A stretch of DNA of 64,000 nucleotides, from positions 17,787-81,786 of the forward strand of contig NZ_FZNL01000021.1 in assembly GCF_900187965.1 (NCBI RefSeq), written 5' to 3'. Positions within the stretch are counted from its first letter, which is position 1. Every line of letters begins with the position of its first letter. Below the pieces are notes generated by a model that was given only the letters and a program-made list of their open reading frames with translations, was not told the DNA's origin and did no database searches. Position numbers and translations under genes: made by a program. Shown piece after piece: positions 1 to 8,338 of this stretch. The stretch is from Flavobacterium sp. ov086. GTDB taxonomy: Bacteria > Bacteroidota > Bacteroidia > Flavobacteriales > Flavobacteriaceae.

Positions 1-56
1 AAAAACGCGGTGCCAAGCGATATCTTGACGGCATAAAATTTGAATATGTGATATAG
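1..56 (+). CDS. C-terminal end of an unidentified protein (partial)
   Basis: The frame starting at base 3 is open from the window edge and ends at TAG 54-56. It gives a basic 17-residue tail ending in YLDGIKFEYVI. The composition looks like a real protein end, but it is too short to assign a family. The stop codon overlaps the first bases of the tRNA-like remnant. That arrangement is typical of an integrated element whose last gene runs up to an attachment site, but nothing here proves it. Confidence 0.3.
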   Translation, partial: KRGAKRYLDGIKFEYVI

Positions 57-121
57 CGTAGCCCGGGTATCGCGTCCCGCTTAAGGCGGGAAGGCCGCAG
101 GTTCGAATCCTGCCACCCCGA
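54..121 (+). pseudogene. tRNA-Pro-like remnant without a proper 5' acceptor strand
   Basis: From TAGCGTAGCCCGGG onward the sequence folds like a tRNA. It has a D-arm, an anticodon stem TCCCG/CGGGA (75-79/87-91) with loop CTTAAGG, a five-base variable loop, a T-stem GCAGG/CCTGC (97-101/109-113) around TTCGAAT, and a 3' acceptor strand CACCCCG with discriminator A at 121. The matching 5' strand should be CGGGGTG as in Bacteroidota tRNA-Pro, but the sequence there is TGTGATA, which pairs at only about four of seven positions. The anticodon would read TAA, which does not fit a short-variable-loop Pro-type body. It is therefore either a decayed tRNA copy or the tRNA half of an integration attachment site. 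Confidence 0.55.
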
Positions 122-122
122 C

Positions 123-158
123 AAAAGTCTTTTCATTTTTTGAGAAGACTTTTTTTTT
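123..158 (+). terminator. Rho-independent terminator after the tRNA-like remnant
   Basis: The inverted repeat AAGTCTT (125-131) / AAGACTT (145-151) is followed by a run of T. It lies directly downstream of the tRNA-like 3' end, as expected for a tRNA transcription stop. Confidence 0.7.
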
Positions 159-165
159 GCTTTTA

Positions 166-441
166 ACTCACTAATATGTATTACACTTATATTGGATCAA
201 CACGAAAACCTGTGGAGAAAAAAAAAAAAAAAAATACCGCAGAGAACGCTAAGTTTTTTATCTAAGAATGCCTTAGAAAGCATAGAGTTCGCAAAGCTAA
301 ATCAATACAAAGCTTTGCGTCCCGAGCCTTCGGGATGCCTTTTACAAAGCTAAGAGTAAAAAAACTTAGCGTTCTCTGCGGTAAAAAATAATTAGTGAGT
401 ATATTTTATGTTTTTCCACAACATTTAGCGTTGATCTAAAA
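166..441. repeat. Nested inverted repeats including a family-A palindrome (235-383)
   Basis: The core is a palindrome with 24-bp perfect arms that begin TACCGCAGAGAACGC at 235 and mirror at 383. Around it, further inverted words pair up: ACTCACTAAT (166-175) with ATTAGTGAGT (391-400), and GGATCAACAC (about 195) with GCGTTGATC (about 428). A poly-A run of about 18 sits just before the left arm. The inner part carries GTTCGCAAAGCTA and AGCTTTGCG, the same words as in the elements at 10611, 17618 and 32258. The 122-697 interval has no gene; apart from this element and the terminator it holds only a 16-base direct repeat at 606. Confidence 0.75.
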
Positions 442-605
442 TTTTACCGTTTTTCAATTATAGCTCGAGTTTCAACCGTGAGACACTGATTGCAACATAA
501 TATCGCGCTCCAACAGTTCAAACCGTTGGCAATGTTAGTAATCCGGTAATTGCTTTCTCATGATAGAAAATCGGAAAAATCAAAGATTAGATTTTTTCAA
601 ACCTA

Positions 606-621
606 ACAAAAGTCTTTTCAT
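606..621 (+). repeat. Second copy of a 16-bp direct repeat first seen at 121-136
   Basis: The 16 bases beginning ACAAAAGTCTTTTCAT occur at 121-136, abutting the tRNA-like 3' end, and again here, 485 bp away. A third copy with two mismatches lies at about 1220-1235. Such repeats beside a tRNA 3' end could be scars of integration or duplication of the tRNA trailer. Confidence 0.6.
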
Positions 622-697
622 AGCATAAATAAACCCTATACTATATATCATCCTTTTTAAAATAAACTTGATTTGCCAAAATTTAGAAATTTTAAAA

Positions 698-1105
698 ATG
701 AAAAAAATAATATTCTATCTTCTTTTTGTAGTTTCAACAATAGCTAATGCACAAGAAAACTCCGAGCCTATTATAGAAGAAAACACAAAAACTGAAAACT
801 TCGAATTATTCAAAACAAATGCTCATGCTTCTTATTACCACGATAAATTTAATGGAAGAAAAACAGCAAGCGGCAAAAGATTCGATAACACTAAATTAAC
901 CGCTGCTCATAAAAAATTCCCTTTTGGCACAAAACTAAAAATCACCAATGAAAGAAATAATAAATCTGTCATTGTAGAAGTTATTGACAGGGGCCCTTTT
1001 ATTAAAGGTCGAGAAATTGATTTAAGCAAAAAAGCCTTTATGGATATTACTGCAAACAAAAATAGCGGATTAATGTTTGTGAAAATTGAGATTCTGACAG
1101 ATTAA
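698..1105 (+). CDS. RlpA-like septal ring lytic transglycosylase-family protein (DPBB domain)
   Basis: A 135-residue exported protein. The N-terminus (MKKIIFYLLFVVSTIANAQ) is a signal peptide, and the rest is a double-psi beta-barrel RlpA domain (about residues 45-135) with the family features ASGKRFD, AAHKKFPFGTKLKI and DRGPF.KGREIDLS. RlpA proteins bind or cleave denuded peptidoglycan glycans at the septum; enzyme activity of this short form is not shown. The ATG at 698 is preferred over an in-frame TTG at 668 because it begins the signal peptide. It stands alone between repeat-rich spacers. Confidence 0.88.
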   Translation: MKKIIFYLLFVVSTIANAQENSEPIIEENTKTENFELFKTNAHASYYHDKFNGRKTASGKRFDNTKLTAAHKKFPFGTKLKITNERNNKSVIVEVIDRGPFIKGREIDLSKKAFMDITANKNSGLMFVKIEILTD

Positions 1106-1354
1106 ACCCTTTCTTCTCATTTTAAGCAACATTCTTAAACATCAAAATCTGCCACATCTACAACAGAGGACGTTGTGTCCTTAAAATTAACAAATTACAC
1201 ATTCATATTTTACTATTCTACAAAAATCCTTTCATATTTTAGAGTGCGCTTTTTTCGCTTTTAGGTTTTAATTAACACGAAAAAACTAAATAAACCGCCT
1301 TCGTATCAAAATGTTATTATATTTACCAATCATAACATCATACCTAATTTCTTT

Positions 1355-3838
1355 ATGGAAAGTTTTCTTTTAGTTGCGTTATTTTGTTTTCTAATTTACA
1401 TTCTTAATACGATCCAAGGTCGATTTAACAATCTCGAAGACGATATTCAGAGACTTAATAAAAAGATAGATCTTTTAAAAACAGTCGAAAAACCATCCGA
1501 AACTATTCCGGTAATAAAGAAAGAAGAATTCAAAATAGCGCCCGAGGAATCCAACAAGGCTACTTTTGAACCTGCTAAACCAGAAGTATCTCAAGAAAAA
1601 ATTGCATTATCATCTAAAATCGATAATTCACCTAAGCCAATTGAATCAAAACCGATTGAACCAAAACCAATCCCTAAACCGATTATTCCTGTTGAACCTG
1701 AAAAATCATTTTGGGAAAACTTCAAAGAAAAAAATCCGGATTTAGAAAAGTTCATTGGAGAAAACTTAATCAATAAAATTGGAGTATTAATTCTGGTTTT
1801 AGGAATAAGTTATTTTGTAAAATATGCAATCGACAAAGATTGGATCAACGAACCTGCACGTGTTGGAATTGGTGTTTTATGTGGCGCATTAGTTATGGGA
1901 ATTGCGCATAAATTGCGTAAAAATTATGCGGCATTTAGTTCCGTTATTGTCGCCGGAGCTATTGCCATTTTCTATTTCACAATCGGGATCGCTTTTCATG
2001 ATTATCACTTATTCAATCAAACTGTCGCTTTTAGTATAATGGTTATTATTACTGCTTTTAGCGCTTTGATATCTTTATCTTATGACAGAATTGAACTAGC
2101 CGTTCTTTCATTAATTGGTGGTTTTGCAGTTCCGTTTATGGTTAGTACCGGCGAAGGCAATTATGTAGTTCTCTTTACTTACATCATCATTTTGAACGTT
2201 GGAATTTTGGCTTTAGCCTATTATAAAAAATGGAATCTGGTTAATATTCTCGCCTATATATTTACGGTACTTTTATATGGAGCATGGCTGTCTAAAGACT
2301 TAACTTCGGGCAAGCCACATTATTTGGGAGCGCTTATTTTTGGTTTTGCTTTTTATTTTATTTTCATTTTAATGAATATCATTAATAACATCAGATCAAA
2401 AGGAGAATTTTCTAAAACTCAACTCACTATTCTTGCTAGCAATACCTTTTTATTTTATGGTGCAGGAATGGCGATTTTAACTAATTACCATCCGGAATTA
2501 AAAGGTTTATTTACGACTGTTCTTGCGTTATTAAATTTGATTTATGCCTGGTTTTTATACAAGAAATTCGAACTCGACGAGAAAGCTGCATATTTGTTAA
2601 TTGGCTTAACATTGACTTTTATAACCTTAGCAATTCCTATTCAGTTTGAAGGTAATTATATTACTTTATTCTGGGCTGCCGAAGCTGTTTTACTATTATG
2701 GCTTTCTCAAAAATCTAAAATAATCAGTTATCGTTTTGGTTCTATTATCGTTCATGTTTTAATGATTTTTAGCCTGATTATGGATTGGAATAAATATTAT
2801 TATGGTAATTTACCTTTAAATATTATCATCAATCCAATATTTATAACAGGTGTTTTTGCCACAGCTTCGTTGTTCGCAATTTGGTACTTATTAAAAAATG
2901 AAACTGAAAAACTAATTGTTTTCGATATTACATTTAATCCTGAAAACTATAAAAAACTTGTTCTGGAAGTCGGCTTCGTACTAACTTATTTAACGGGTTT
3001 ATTCGAAGTAATTTTTCAATCGAATCATTATATAGAAAACTTATACAGTGCAATTTCATTACCTATTTTGTATCACTTAGTATTCTCTGCAATATTTACT
3101 TCTTTTTTAATAAAAAGAAAAACAGAAACAGGATATCAGGGAGTTTTATTGATCGCAGCTTCTAATATTATTTTGTTTGCTTTTTGGTTCTCCAACTATC
3201 CATTCTTAGAACACAAAGACATTATAAGTTCCGGAATCGGGGAATCTATTGCTTTTTATCTTCATTATGTTTCATTAATTATCACGATTTATTTTGCCTA
3301 TCAATTGTTCTTAATCTATAAAAAAGCTGATTTTGATCTTTTCGAACATCGTTATTTTATGTGGATTGCGGCTTTTTTAATCATATATATTGCCAGTTCA
3401 GAAGTTATGCTTCATGGTCTTATTATAATGAATTCCCCAGTTACAATTCATGATTTGCAAACAAGTACGTTGTATGCAAGCTATAAATCTAATTTGCCGC
3501 ATTTACGTAATTTTATAGCCGATGATAATATTGGATTGGCGAGAACTAAAATAATCAAAACAGGATTTCCGGTTCTATGGGGAATTCTGGCTTTTGTGTT
3601 TTTAATTGTTGGAATAAAAAAACAATACAAATCTTTAAGAATTATTGCTTTATCCTTACTTGGATTAACTATTTTAAAATTATTTATATACGACATCAGC
3701 AACATTTCTGAAACTGGAAAAATCATATCATTTATCCTTTTAGGAATTTTAATTTTGATTATCTCTTTTGTATATCAAAAAATTAAAGTCTTAGTTATTG
3801 ATGAAAACAAGCCAAAAGAAAACAATGAAATTGAATAA
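1355..3838 (+). CDS. DUF2339 domain-containing polytopic membrane protein
   Basis: An 827-residue inner-membrane protein. The N-terminus is a membrane-anchored stretch followed by a charged coiled region and a proline/lysine-rich linker (about residues 90-115, PKPIPKPI-type repeats). A long series of about 20 hydrophobic segments follows, starting near residue 140 with the DUF2339 signature (ENLINKIGVLILVLGISYFVKYA split over a helix). The family function is unknown. It overlaps by 14 bases with the downstream DUF3999 gene, a pairing also known from proteobacteria, so the two products probably work together in the envelope. Confidence 0.88.
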   Translation: MESFLLVALFCFLIYILNTIQGRFNNLEDDIQRLNKKIDLLKTVEKPSETIPVIKKEEFKIAPEESNKATFEPAKPEVSQEKIALSSKIDNSPKPIESKPIEPKPIPKPIIPVEPEKSFWENFKEKNPDLEKFIGENLINKIGVLILVLGISYFVKYAIDKDWINEPARVGIGVLCGALVMGIAHKLRKNYAAFSSVIVAGAIAIFYFTIGIAFHDYHLFNQTVAFSIMVIITAFSALISLSYDRIELAVLSLIGGFAVPFMVSTGEGNYVVLFTYIIILNVGILALAYYKKWNLVNILAYIFTVLLYGAWLSKDLTSGKPHYLGALIFGFAFYFIFILMNIINNIRSKGEFSKTQLTILASNTFLFYGAGMAILTNYHPELKGLFTTVLALLNLIYAWFLYKKFELDEKAAYLLIGLTLTFITLAIPIQFEGNYITLFWAAEAVLLLWLSQKSKIISYRFGSIIVHVLMIFSLIMDWNKYYYGNLPLNIIINPIFITGVFATASLFAIWYLLKNETEKLIVFDITFNPENYKKLVLEVGFVLTYLTGLFEVIFQSNHYIENLYSAISLPILYHLVFSAIFTSFLIKRKTETGYQGVLLIAASNIILFAFWFSNYPFLEHKDIISSGIGESIAFYLHYVSLIITIYFAYQLFLIYKKADFDLFEHRYFMWIAAFLIIYIASSEVMLHGLIIMNSPVTIHDLQTSTLYASYKSNLPHLRNFIADDNIGLARTKIIKTGFPVLWGILAFVFLIVGIKKQYKSLRIIALSLLGLTILKLFIYDISNISETGKIISFILLGILILIISFVYQKIKVLVIDENKPKENNEIE

Positions 3839-5051
3839 ATTTATCTTAGTACTATTTCTTTCCAACCTTTCGTTTGGACAATATAATACAACTGCAAAAC
3901 TAAAAAAGGCGGCAGAAAACGGCATGCATGAAATTGTTTTATCGCCTGAGATCAGATCTTTTTCAAAACAAGATTTAAGTGACGTTCGAATATTTGATTC
4001 TAGAGGAAATGAGATTCCTTATTTTATTCAAAACAGTAAAGACGTTTCATCAAATTCATTTGTAGAATACAGTATTATTTCTAAAACGGTTTCTCCGAAG
4101 AAAACTACTTCGATTATTATTGAGATTCCATCAAATAATAAAAACAATCAGCTTTCGCTTTTTATTGCGAATTCTAATGTCGAAAAAAAGTATTCTGTTT
4201 CCGGAAGTGATGATCAAAAAGAATGGTTTGGAATATCAGATTCGCAAATACTTTCTGATTTAAATAGTGCATCAGAAACCAGTGTTATCAAGACAATTTC
4301 ATATCCTTTAAGTACATATCATTATTTAAAAATAGATTTTGACGATCGCAAAACACTCCCTGTTAATGTTCTGAGAGTTGGAAATTTCAATACTCAATTG
4401 CAAAAAAGTGCTTTACAGGCAATTGTTCCAAAGAAATCATTTACAACAGAAGATCATTCAAAAAAAGAAACACAAATTCATGTTCTTTTTGCTGCTCCAC
4501 AAGTTATTAATGAGATTTCGTTTGAAATTTCAAAACCAACTTATTACAATCGTCGCGCTATTTTATTTATAAAAGTAAAACAAGAAACGAAAAGAAAATC
4601 TTCAGTAATTGAGGAAGAAATTGCTTCTTTTGAATTAAACTCAAACGTAAAAAATACCTTTACTATTCCTGAAATATTCGAAAAAGAAATTTATATCAAA
4701 ATAGAAAATCACGATAATCAGCCTTTATCTGTTTCGGCAATAAAATACAGTCAAAAACCAATTTCTATAGTTGCGGACTTAAGTGCTAATGAAAGTTACA
4801 TTCTTAAAACCGGAAACAAAACTTTGACCGAACCTGATTATGATCTTTCAAGCTTCAAGAATAATATTGCTGTTAATTTACCACAAATATCTATTTATGA
4901 TATTCAGCAAAAAACCTCTGATAAAAATCAGATCGAAAACAAATCTTTTTGGCAGCAATCATGGTTTATGTGGCTTTGTATTATACTTGGAGGACTTACA
5001 ATCTTCTTTTTTACAGCGAGTTTAGTAAAAGATTTAAAAAGAAAGAACTAA
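3825..5051 (+). CDS. DUF3999-type exported protein with C-terminal membrane anchor
   Basis: A protein of about 408 residues with a signal peptide (MKLNKFILVLFLSNLSFGQ), a beta-rich periplasmic body typical of DUF3999 (AENGMHEIVLSPEIR, DVRIFDSRGNEIPYFI) and a C-terminal transmembrane helix (WFMWLCIILGGLTIFFF) ending in a basic tail. The ATG at 3825 is chosen because it opens the signal peptide; ATG 3801 and TTG 3798 are in-frame alternatives. It is translationally coupled to the DUF2339 gene. The family function is unknown. A hairpin terminator follows. Confidence 0.8.
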   Translation: MKLNKFILVLFLSNLSFGQYNTTAKLKKAAENGMHEIVLSPEIRSFSKQDLSDVRIFDSRGNEIPYFIQNSKDVSSNSFVEYSIISKTVSPKKTTSIIIEIPSNNKNNQLSLFIANSNVEKKYSVSGSDDQKEWFGISDSQILSDLNSASETSVIKTISYPLSTYHYLKIDFDDRKTLPVNVLRVGNFNTQLQKSALQAIVPKKSFTTEDHSKKETQIHVLFAAPQVINEISFEISKPTYYNRRAILFIKVKQETKRKSSVIEEEIASFELNSNVKNTFTIPEIFEKEIYIKIENHDNQPLSVSAIKYSQKPISIVADLSANESYILKTGNKTLTEPDYDLSSFKNNIAVNLPQISIYDIQQKTSDKNQIENKSFWQQSWFMWLCIILGGLTIFFFTASLVKDLKRKN

Positions 5052-5079
5052 ACAAAAATTAGAATTAACATTTAAATAG

Positions 5080-5116
5080 TTTTTTCAGATTCAAACTTTG
5101 AATCTGTTCCTTTTTA
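5080..5116 (+). terminator. Terminator after the DUF2339-DUF3999 operon
   Basis: Ten-base perfect inverted repeat CAGATTCAAA (5086-5095) / TTTGAATCTG (5097-5106), followed by a T-rich stretch. It closes the two-gene operon. Confidence 0.7.
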
Positions 5117-5294
5117 CCTTAAAAAGTGATTTTAACAGAAAGAGATTTCAACAATAACTTCATTAATATCAAAAAATAAATTCGGTAAAACACGCACAAA
5201 ACAAAGGCTTCCCAAAGTTTAGCAAATGTTAACAAAATAGATTTTCAGAAACCATAAATAATTGTATTTTTACGGTTCAAAATTTAGAAAATAA

Positions 5295-6062
5295 ATGGGC
5301 AAAATCATTGCGATTGCTAATCAAAAAGGAGGCGTTGGAAAGACTACTACATCTGTAAATCTTGCGGCCTCATTAGGTGTTTTAGAAAAGAAAGTATTAC
5401 TGATAGACGCTGATCCTCAAGCAAATGCTACATCTGGTCTTGGGATTGATGTAGAATCTGTTGAAATTGGTACTTACCAAATACTTGAACACAGCCACAC
5501 GCCGAAAGAAACCATTATAAAATGTTCAGCTGTAAATGTTGATGTAATCCCTGCTCACATTGACCTTGTTGCCATCGAAATCGAATTGGTTGACAAAGAA
5601 AACAGAGAGTATATGCTTAAAAAAGCATTAGAAAGTGTGAAAGACGAATATGATTATATCATTATCGATTGTGCACCTTCGTTAGGTTTATTAACCTTGA
5701 ATGCATTAACTGCAGCTGATTCTGTAGTTATTCCTATTCAATGTGAATATTTCGCACTTGAAGGTCTTGGAAAACTATTGAATACTATAAAAAGTATCCA
5801 AAAAATACACAATCCGGATCTTGATATCGAAGGCTTATTACTAACGATGTACGATTCAAGATTACGTTTATCAAATCAGGTTGTTGAAGAAGTTCAAAAA
5901 CACTTTAACGATATGGTTTTTGATACCGTAATTCAGCGTAATGTAAAATTAAGCGAAGCTCCAAGTTTTGGTGAAAGCATCATTAACTATGACGCAACCA
6001 GCAAAGGAGCAGTTAATTACATTAATTTAGCTCAAGAAATTATAAAGAAAAACAGTAAATAG
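5295..6062 (+). CDS. parA: Chromosome-partitioning ATPase ParA (Soj family)
   Basis: A 255-residue Walker-type ATPase. The deviant Walker A motif KGGVGKTTT with its signature lysine is at residues 10-18, the DADPQANAT switch follows at about 39, and IIDCAPSLG is near residue 120. With ParB it drives segregation of the chromosome origin. The length is normal for the family. It is the first gene of a tight operon with parB (5-base gap), DUF5683, dapB, lepB and wbqC. This position next to ParB marks it as chromosomal Soj rather than MinD or a plasmid ParA. Confidence 0.96.
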   Translation: MGKIIAIANQKGGVGKTTTSVNLAASLGVLEKKVLLIDADPQANATSGLGIDVESVEIGTYQILEHSHTPKETIIKCSAVNVDVIPAHIDLVAIEIELVDKENREYMLKKALESVKDEYDYIIIDCAPSLGLLTLNALTAADSVVIPIQCEYFALEGLGKLLNTIKSIQKIHNPDLDIEGLLLTMYDSRLRLSNQVVEEVQKHFNDMVFDTVIQRNVKLSEAPSFGESIINYDATSKGAVNYINLAQEIIKKNSK

Positions 6063-6067
6063 TTTTT

Positions 6068-6970
6068 ATGACAAAAGCAATTAAAAAACAAGCCTTAGGA
6101 AGAGGATTATCAGCATTATTAAAAGATCCGGAAAACGACATTACATCAGTAGAAGATAAAAATGCTGACAAAGTTGTTGGAAATATCATAGAGCTTGAAA
6201 TAAGTGCTATCGAAATAAATCCATTTCAGCCTAGAAGCAATTTTAATGAAGAATCATTACGTGAATTAGCTACTTCTATTAAAGAACTTGGCGTAATTCA
6301 ACCTATAACTGTTCGAAAATTAGACTTCAACAAATACCAATTAATTTCTGGAGAGCGCCGTTTGCGTGCTTCAACTTTAGTTGGCTTAACTCATGTTCCT
6401 GCATATATTCGTATTGCCAATGACAATGAGTCTTTGGTTATGGCTTTGGTTGAAAATATCCAACGTCATGATTTAGATCCAATTGAGATCGCACTTTCAT
6501 ACCAACGTTTAATTGACGAAATTCAATTAACACAGGAGCAAATGAGCGAGCGCGTTGGAAAAAAACGTTCTACAATTGCCAATTATTTACGTCTTTTAAA
6601 ATTAGATCCGATCATTCAGACTGGTATTCGTGATGGCTTTATCAGCATGGGTCACGGTAGAGCGATTATTAATATTGAGGATTTAGACGTTCAGACTGAT
6701 ATCTACCAAAAAATTGTAAGTCAAAATCTTTCTGTTCGTGAAACAGAAACATTGGTAAAAAACTATCATGAAAGCTTACAACCAAAAGCAGAAGGAAAAG
6801 CAAAACCAGACTCTTCATTTGTAGTTAAGGAAACACAAAAAAATACTTTCAACGATTATTTTGGTGCAAAAGTTGATGTAAAGGTCGCAGGTAACGGAAA
6901 AGGAAAAATCACAATTCCTTTTAATTCTGAAGCTGACTTTAATAGAATTATAAAATTAATAAACGGATAG
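6068..6970 (+). CDS. parB: Chromosome-partitioning DNA-binding protein ParB
   Basis: A 300-residue ParB/Spo0J protein. The N-terminal GLSALL motif, the ParB N-domain with NPFQPR, GERRLRAS (the CTPase/box II motif) and ENIQRHDLDPIE, and a KorB-like HTH (SERVGKKRSTIANYLRLLKL) are all present. A C-terminal dimerisation domain follows a variable linker. It binds parS and loads onto DNA as a CTP-dependent clamp, with ParA as partner. Its TAG stop overlaps the GTG start of the next gene by one base. I saw no clear parS site in the window. Confidence 0.96.
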   Translation: MTKAIKKQALGRGLSALLKDPENDITSVEDKNADKVVGNIIELEISAIEINPFQPRSNFNEESLRELATSIKELGVIQPITVRKLDFNKYQLISGERRLRASTLVGLTHVPAYIRIANDNESLVMALVENIQRHDLDPIEIALSYQRLIDEIQLTQEQMSERVGKKRSTIANYLRLLKLDPIIQTGIRDGFISMGHGRAIINIEDLDVQTDIYQKIVSQNLSVRETETLVKNYHESLQPKAEGKAKPDSSFVVKETQKNTFNDYFGAKVDVKVAGNGKGKITIPFNSEADFNRIIKLING

Positions 6971-7530
6971 TGAATAAGATTGTCCCCATAAGTCTATTGT
7001 TCTTTCTCATAGGAACCGTCTCTCTTTTTGCTCAGGCAAAAGAAGAAACGGTTTTGGTCGCTAAAGACACTACCAAGCTACAAGAAATAGACCCGCTTAC
7101 TCCAGCAAAAGCCGCTTTTTACTCGGCAATTTTACCCGGTTTAGGTCAAGCATACAATAAAAAATACTGGAAAATTCCGCTTGTTTATGGAGCAATCGGT
7201 ACCAGTTTATACTTTTATATTGATAACAATAAAAAATACCACGATTATCGCGATGCCTACAAACGAAGATTGGAAGGCTATAATGACGATAATTACAAGT
7301 TTTTAGATGACAGCCGACTTATTGCCGGACAAAAATTCTATCAACGAAACCGAGATTTATCTGCTCTATTTGTTGTTGCTTTCTATGTTTTAAACATTAT
7401 TGACGCCAACGTTGATGCGGCTTTAATCCAATTCAATGTAAACGAGAGATTATCACTACGCCCGGAAGTTTACCCCAACGATGTAACTTTCAGACCAAAT
7501 GTTGGACTAACTTTTAATTACCAATTTTAA
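6970..7530 (+). CDS. DUF5683 domain-containing membrane protein
   Basis: A 186-residue protein with a signal peptide (ISLLFFLIGTVSLFAQ) and a short hydrophobic core typical of DUF5683 (AAFYSAILPGLGQAYNKKYWK, YGAIGTSLYFY). The GTG start at 6970 shares a base with the parB stop, so translation is coupled. The family is found in Bacteroidota between parB and dapB; its function is unknown. A short hairpin-free gap of 37 bases separates it from dapB. Confidence 0.85.
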   Translation: MNKIVPISLLFFLIGTVSLFAQAKEETVLVAKDTTKLQEIDPLTPAKAAFYSAILPGLGQAYNKKYWKIPLVYGAIGTSLYFYIDNNKKYHDYRDAYKRRLEGYNDDNYKFLDDSRLIAGQKFYQRNRDLSALFVVAFYVLNIIDANVDAALIQFNVNERLSLRPEVYPNDVTFRPNVGLTFNYQF

Positions 7531-7567
7531 ATAGCTACTGTTATTTAAAGATCAAAAAATATACAAA

Positions 7568-8269
7568 ATGAAAATTGCGCTTTTAGGATACGGAAAAATG
7601 GGTAAAGTAATTGAACGAATTGCTTTAGAAAGAGGTCATGAAATTGTTTTAAAGAAAGACGAATTCAATACATACGACGGACTTTCGACAGCTGATGTTG
7701 CTATCGATTTTAGTGTTCCTACTGCTGCCGTTGACAATATTTCGAATTGTTTTCACGCAAATGTTCCTGTAGTTTCAGGTACAACTGGCTGGTTAGAACA
7801 TTTTGACGAAATGGTAGCGCTTTGTAATGAAAAACAAGGAGGTTTTATCTCAAGTTCAAACTTTAGTTTAGGAGTAAATATCTTCTTCGAGTTAAATGAA
7901 TATTTAGCCAAAATAATGTCACAATTTGACTCATACAAAGTGACGATGGAAGAAATTCACCATACGCAAAAACTAGATGCTCCAAGCGGAACAGCTATTT
8001 CTCTTGCTAAAGGTGTTATTGAAAACAGCAATTACGCTAATTGGACTTTAGATCAGGCAAAAAACAACGAAATCCATATTGAAGCTAAAAGAATTGGAGA
8101 TGTTCCGGGAACTCACACGGTAACTTACGATTCAGTTGTAGATAGTATCGAATTAAAACATACTGCTCACAATCGTGAAGGTTTTGCTCTTGGTGCTGTT
8201 ATTGCTGCAGAATGGCTTGCCGGTAAAACTGGTATTTATAACATGAAAGACGTATTAAACTTAAAATAA
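7568..8269 (+). CDS. dapB: 4-hydroxy-tetrahydrodipicolinate reductase DapB
   Basis: A 233-residue DapB, which reduces the DapA product with NAD(P)H in the lysine/diaminopimelate pathway. The dinucleotide motif GYGKMGK is at residues 7-13, and the active site EIHHTQKLDAPSGTA contains the catalytic His and Lys. The protein is about 40 residues shorter than the E. coli enzyme, as usual in Bacteroidota. It lies in the parAB operon, upstream of lepB. Confidence 0.96.
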   Translation: MKIALLGYGKMGKVIERIALERGHEIVLKKDEFNTYDGLSTADVAIDFSVPTAAVDNISNCFHANVPVVSGTTGWLEHFDEMVALCNEKQGGFISSSNFSLGVNIFFELNEYLAKIMSQFDSYKVTMEEIHHTQKLDAPSGTAISLAKGVIENSNYANWTLDQAKNNEIHIEAKRIGDVPGTHTVTYDSVVDSIELKHTAHNREGFALGAVIAAEWLAGKTGIYNMKDVLNLK

Positions 8270-8338
8270 ACAGATTTAAAGGTTAAGACAAAAACTTCAG
8301 ATAAAATGTCTTGATCCTAAAACTTTAAACACAATATC

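Noticed and set aside
54..121. Functional tRNA-Leu(UAA) gene
   Set aside because: The variable loop is short (Leu tRNAs have a long one), the body is Pro-like, and the acceptor stem does not close.
5160..5294. Riboswitch or leader RNA before parA
   Set aside because: The 5' region is AT-rich without a stable paired structure or known riboswitch motif.
6730..6745. GTGAAACA inside parB as a possible parS site
   Set aside because: Only the right half matches the parS consensus; the left half has five mismatches, and the bases are explained by the conserved SVRETE coding sequence.
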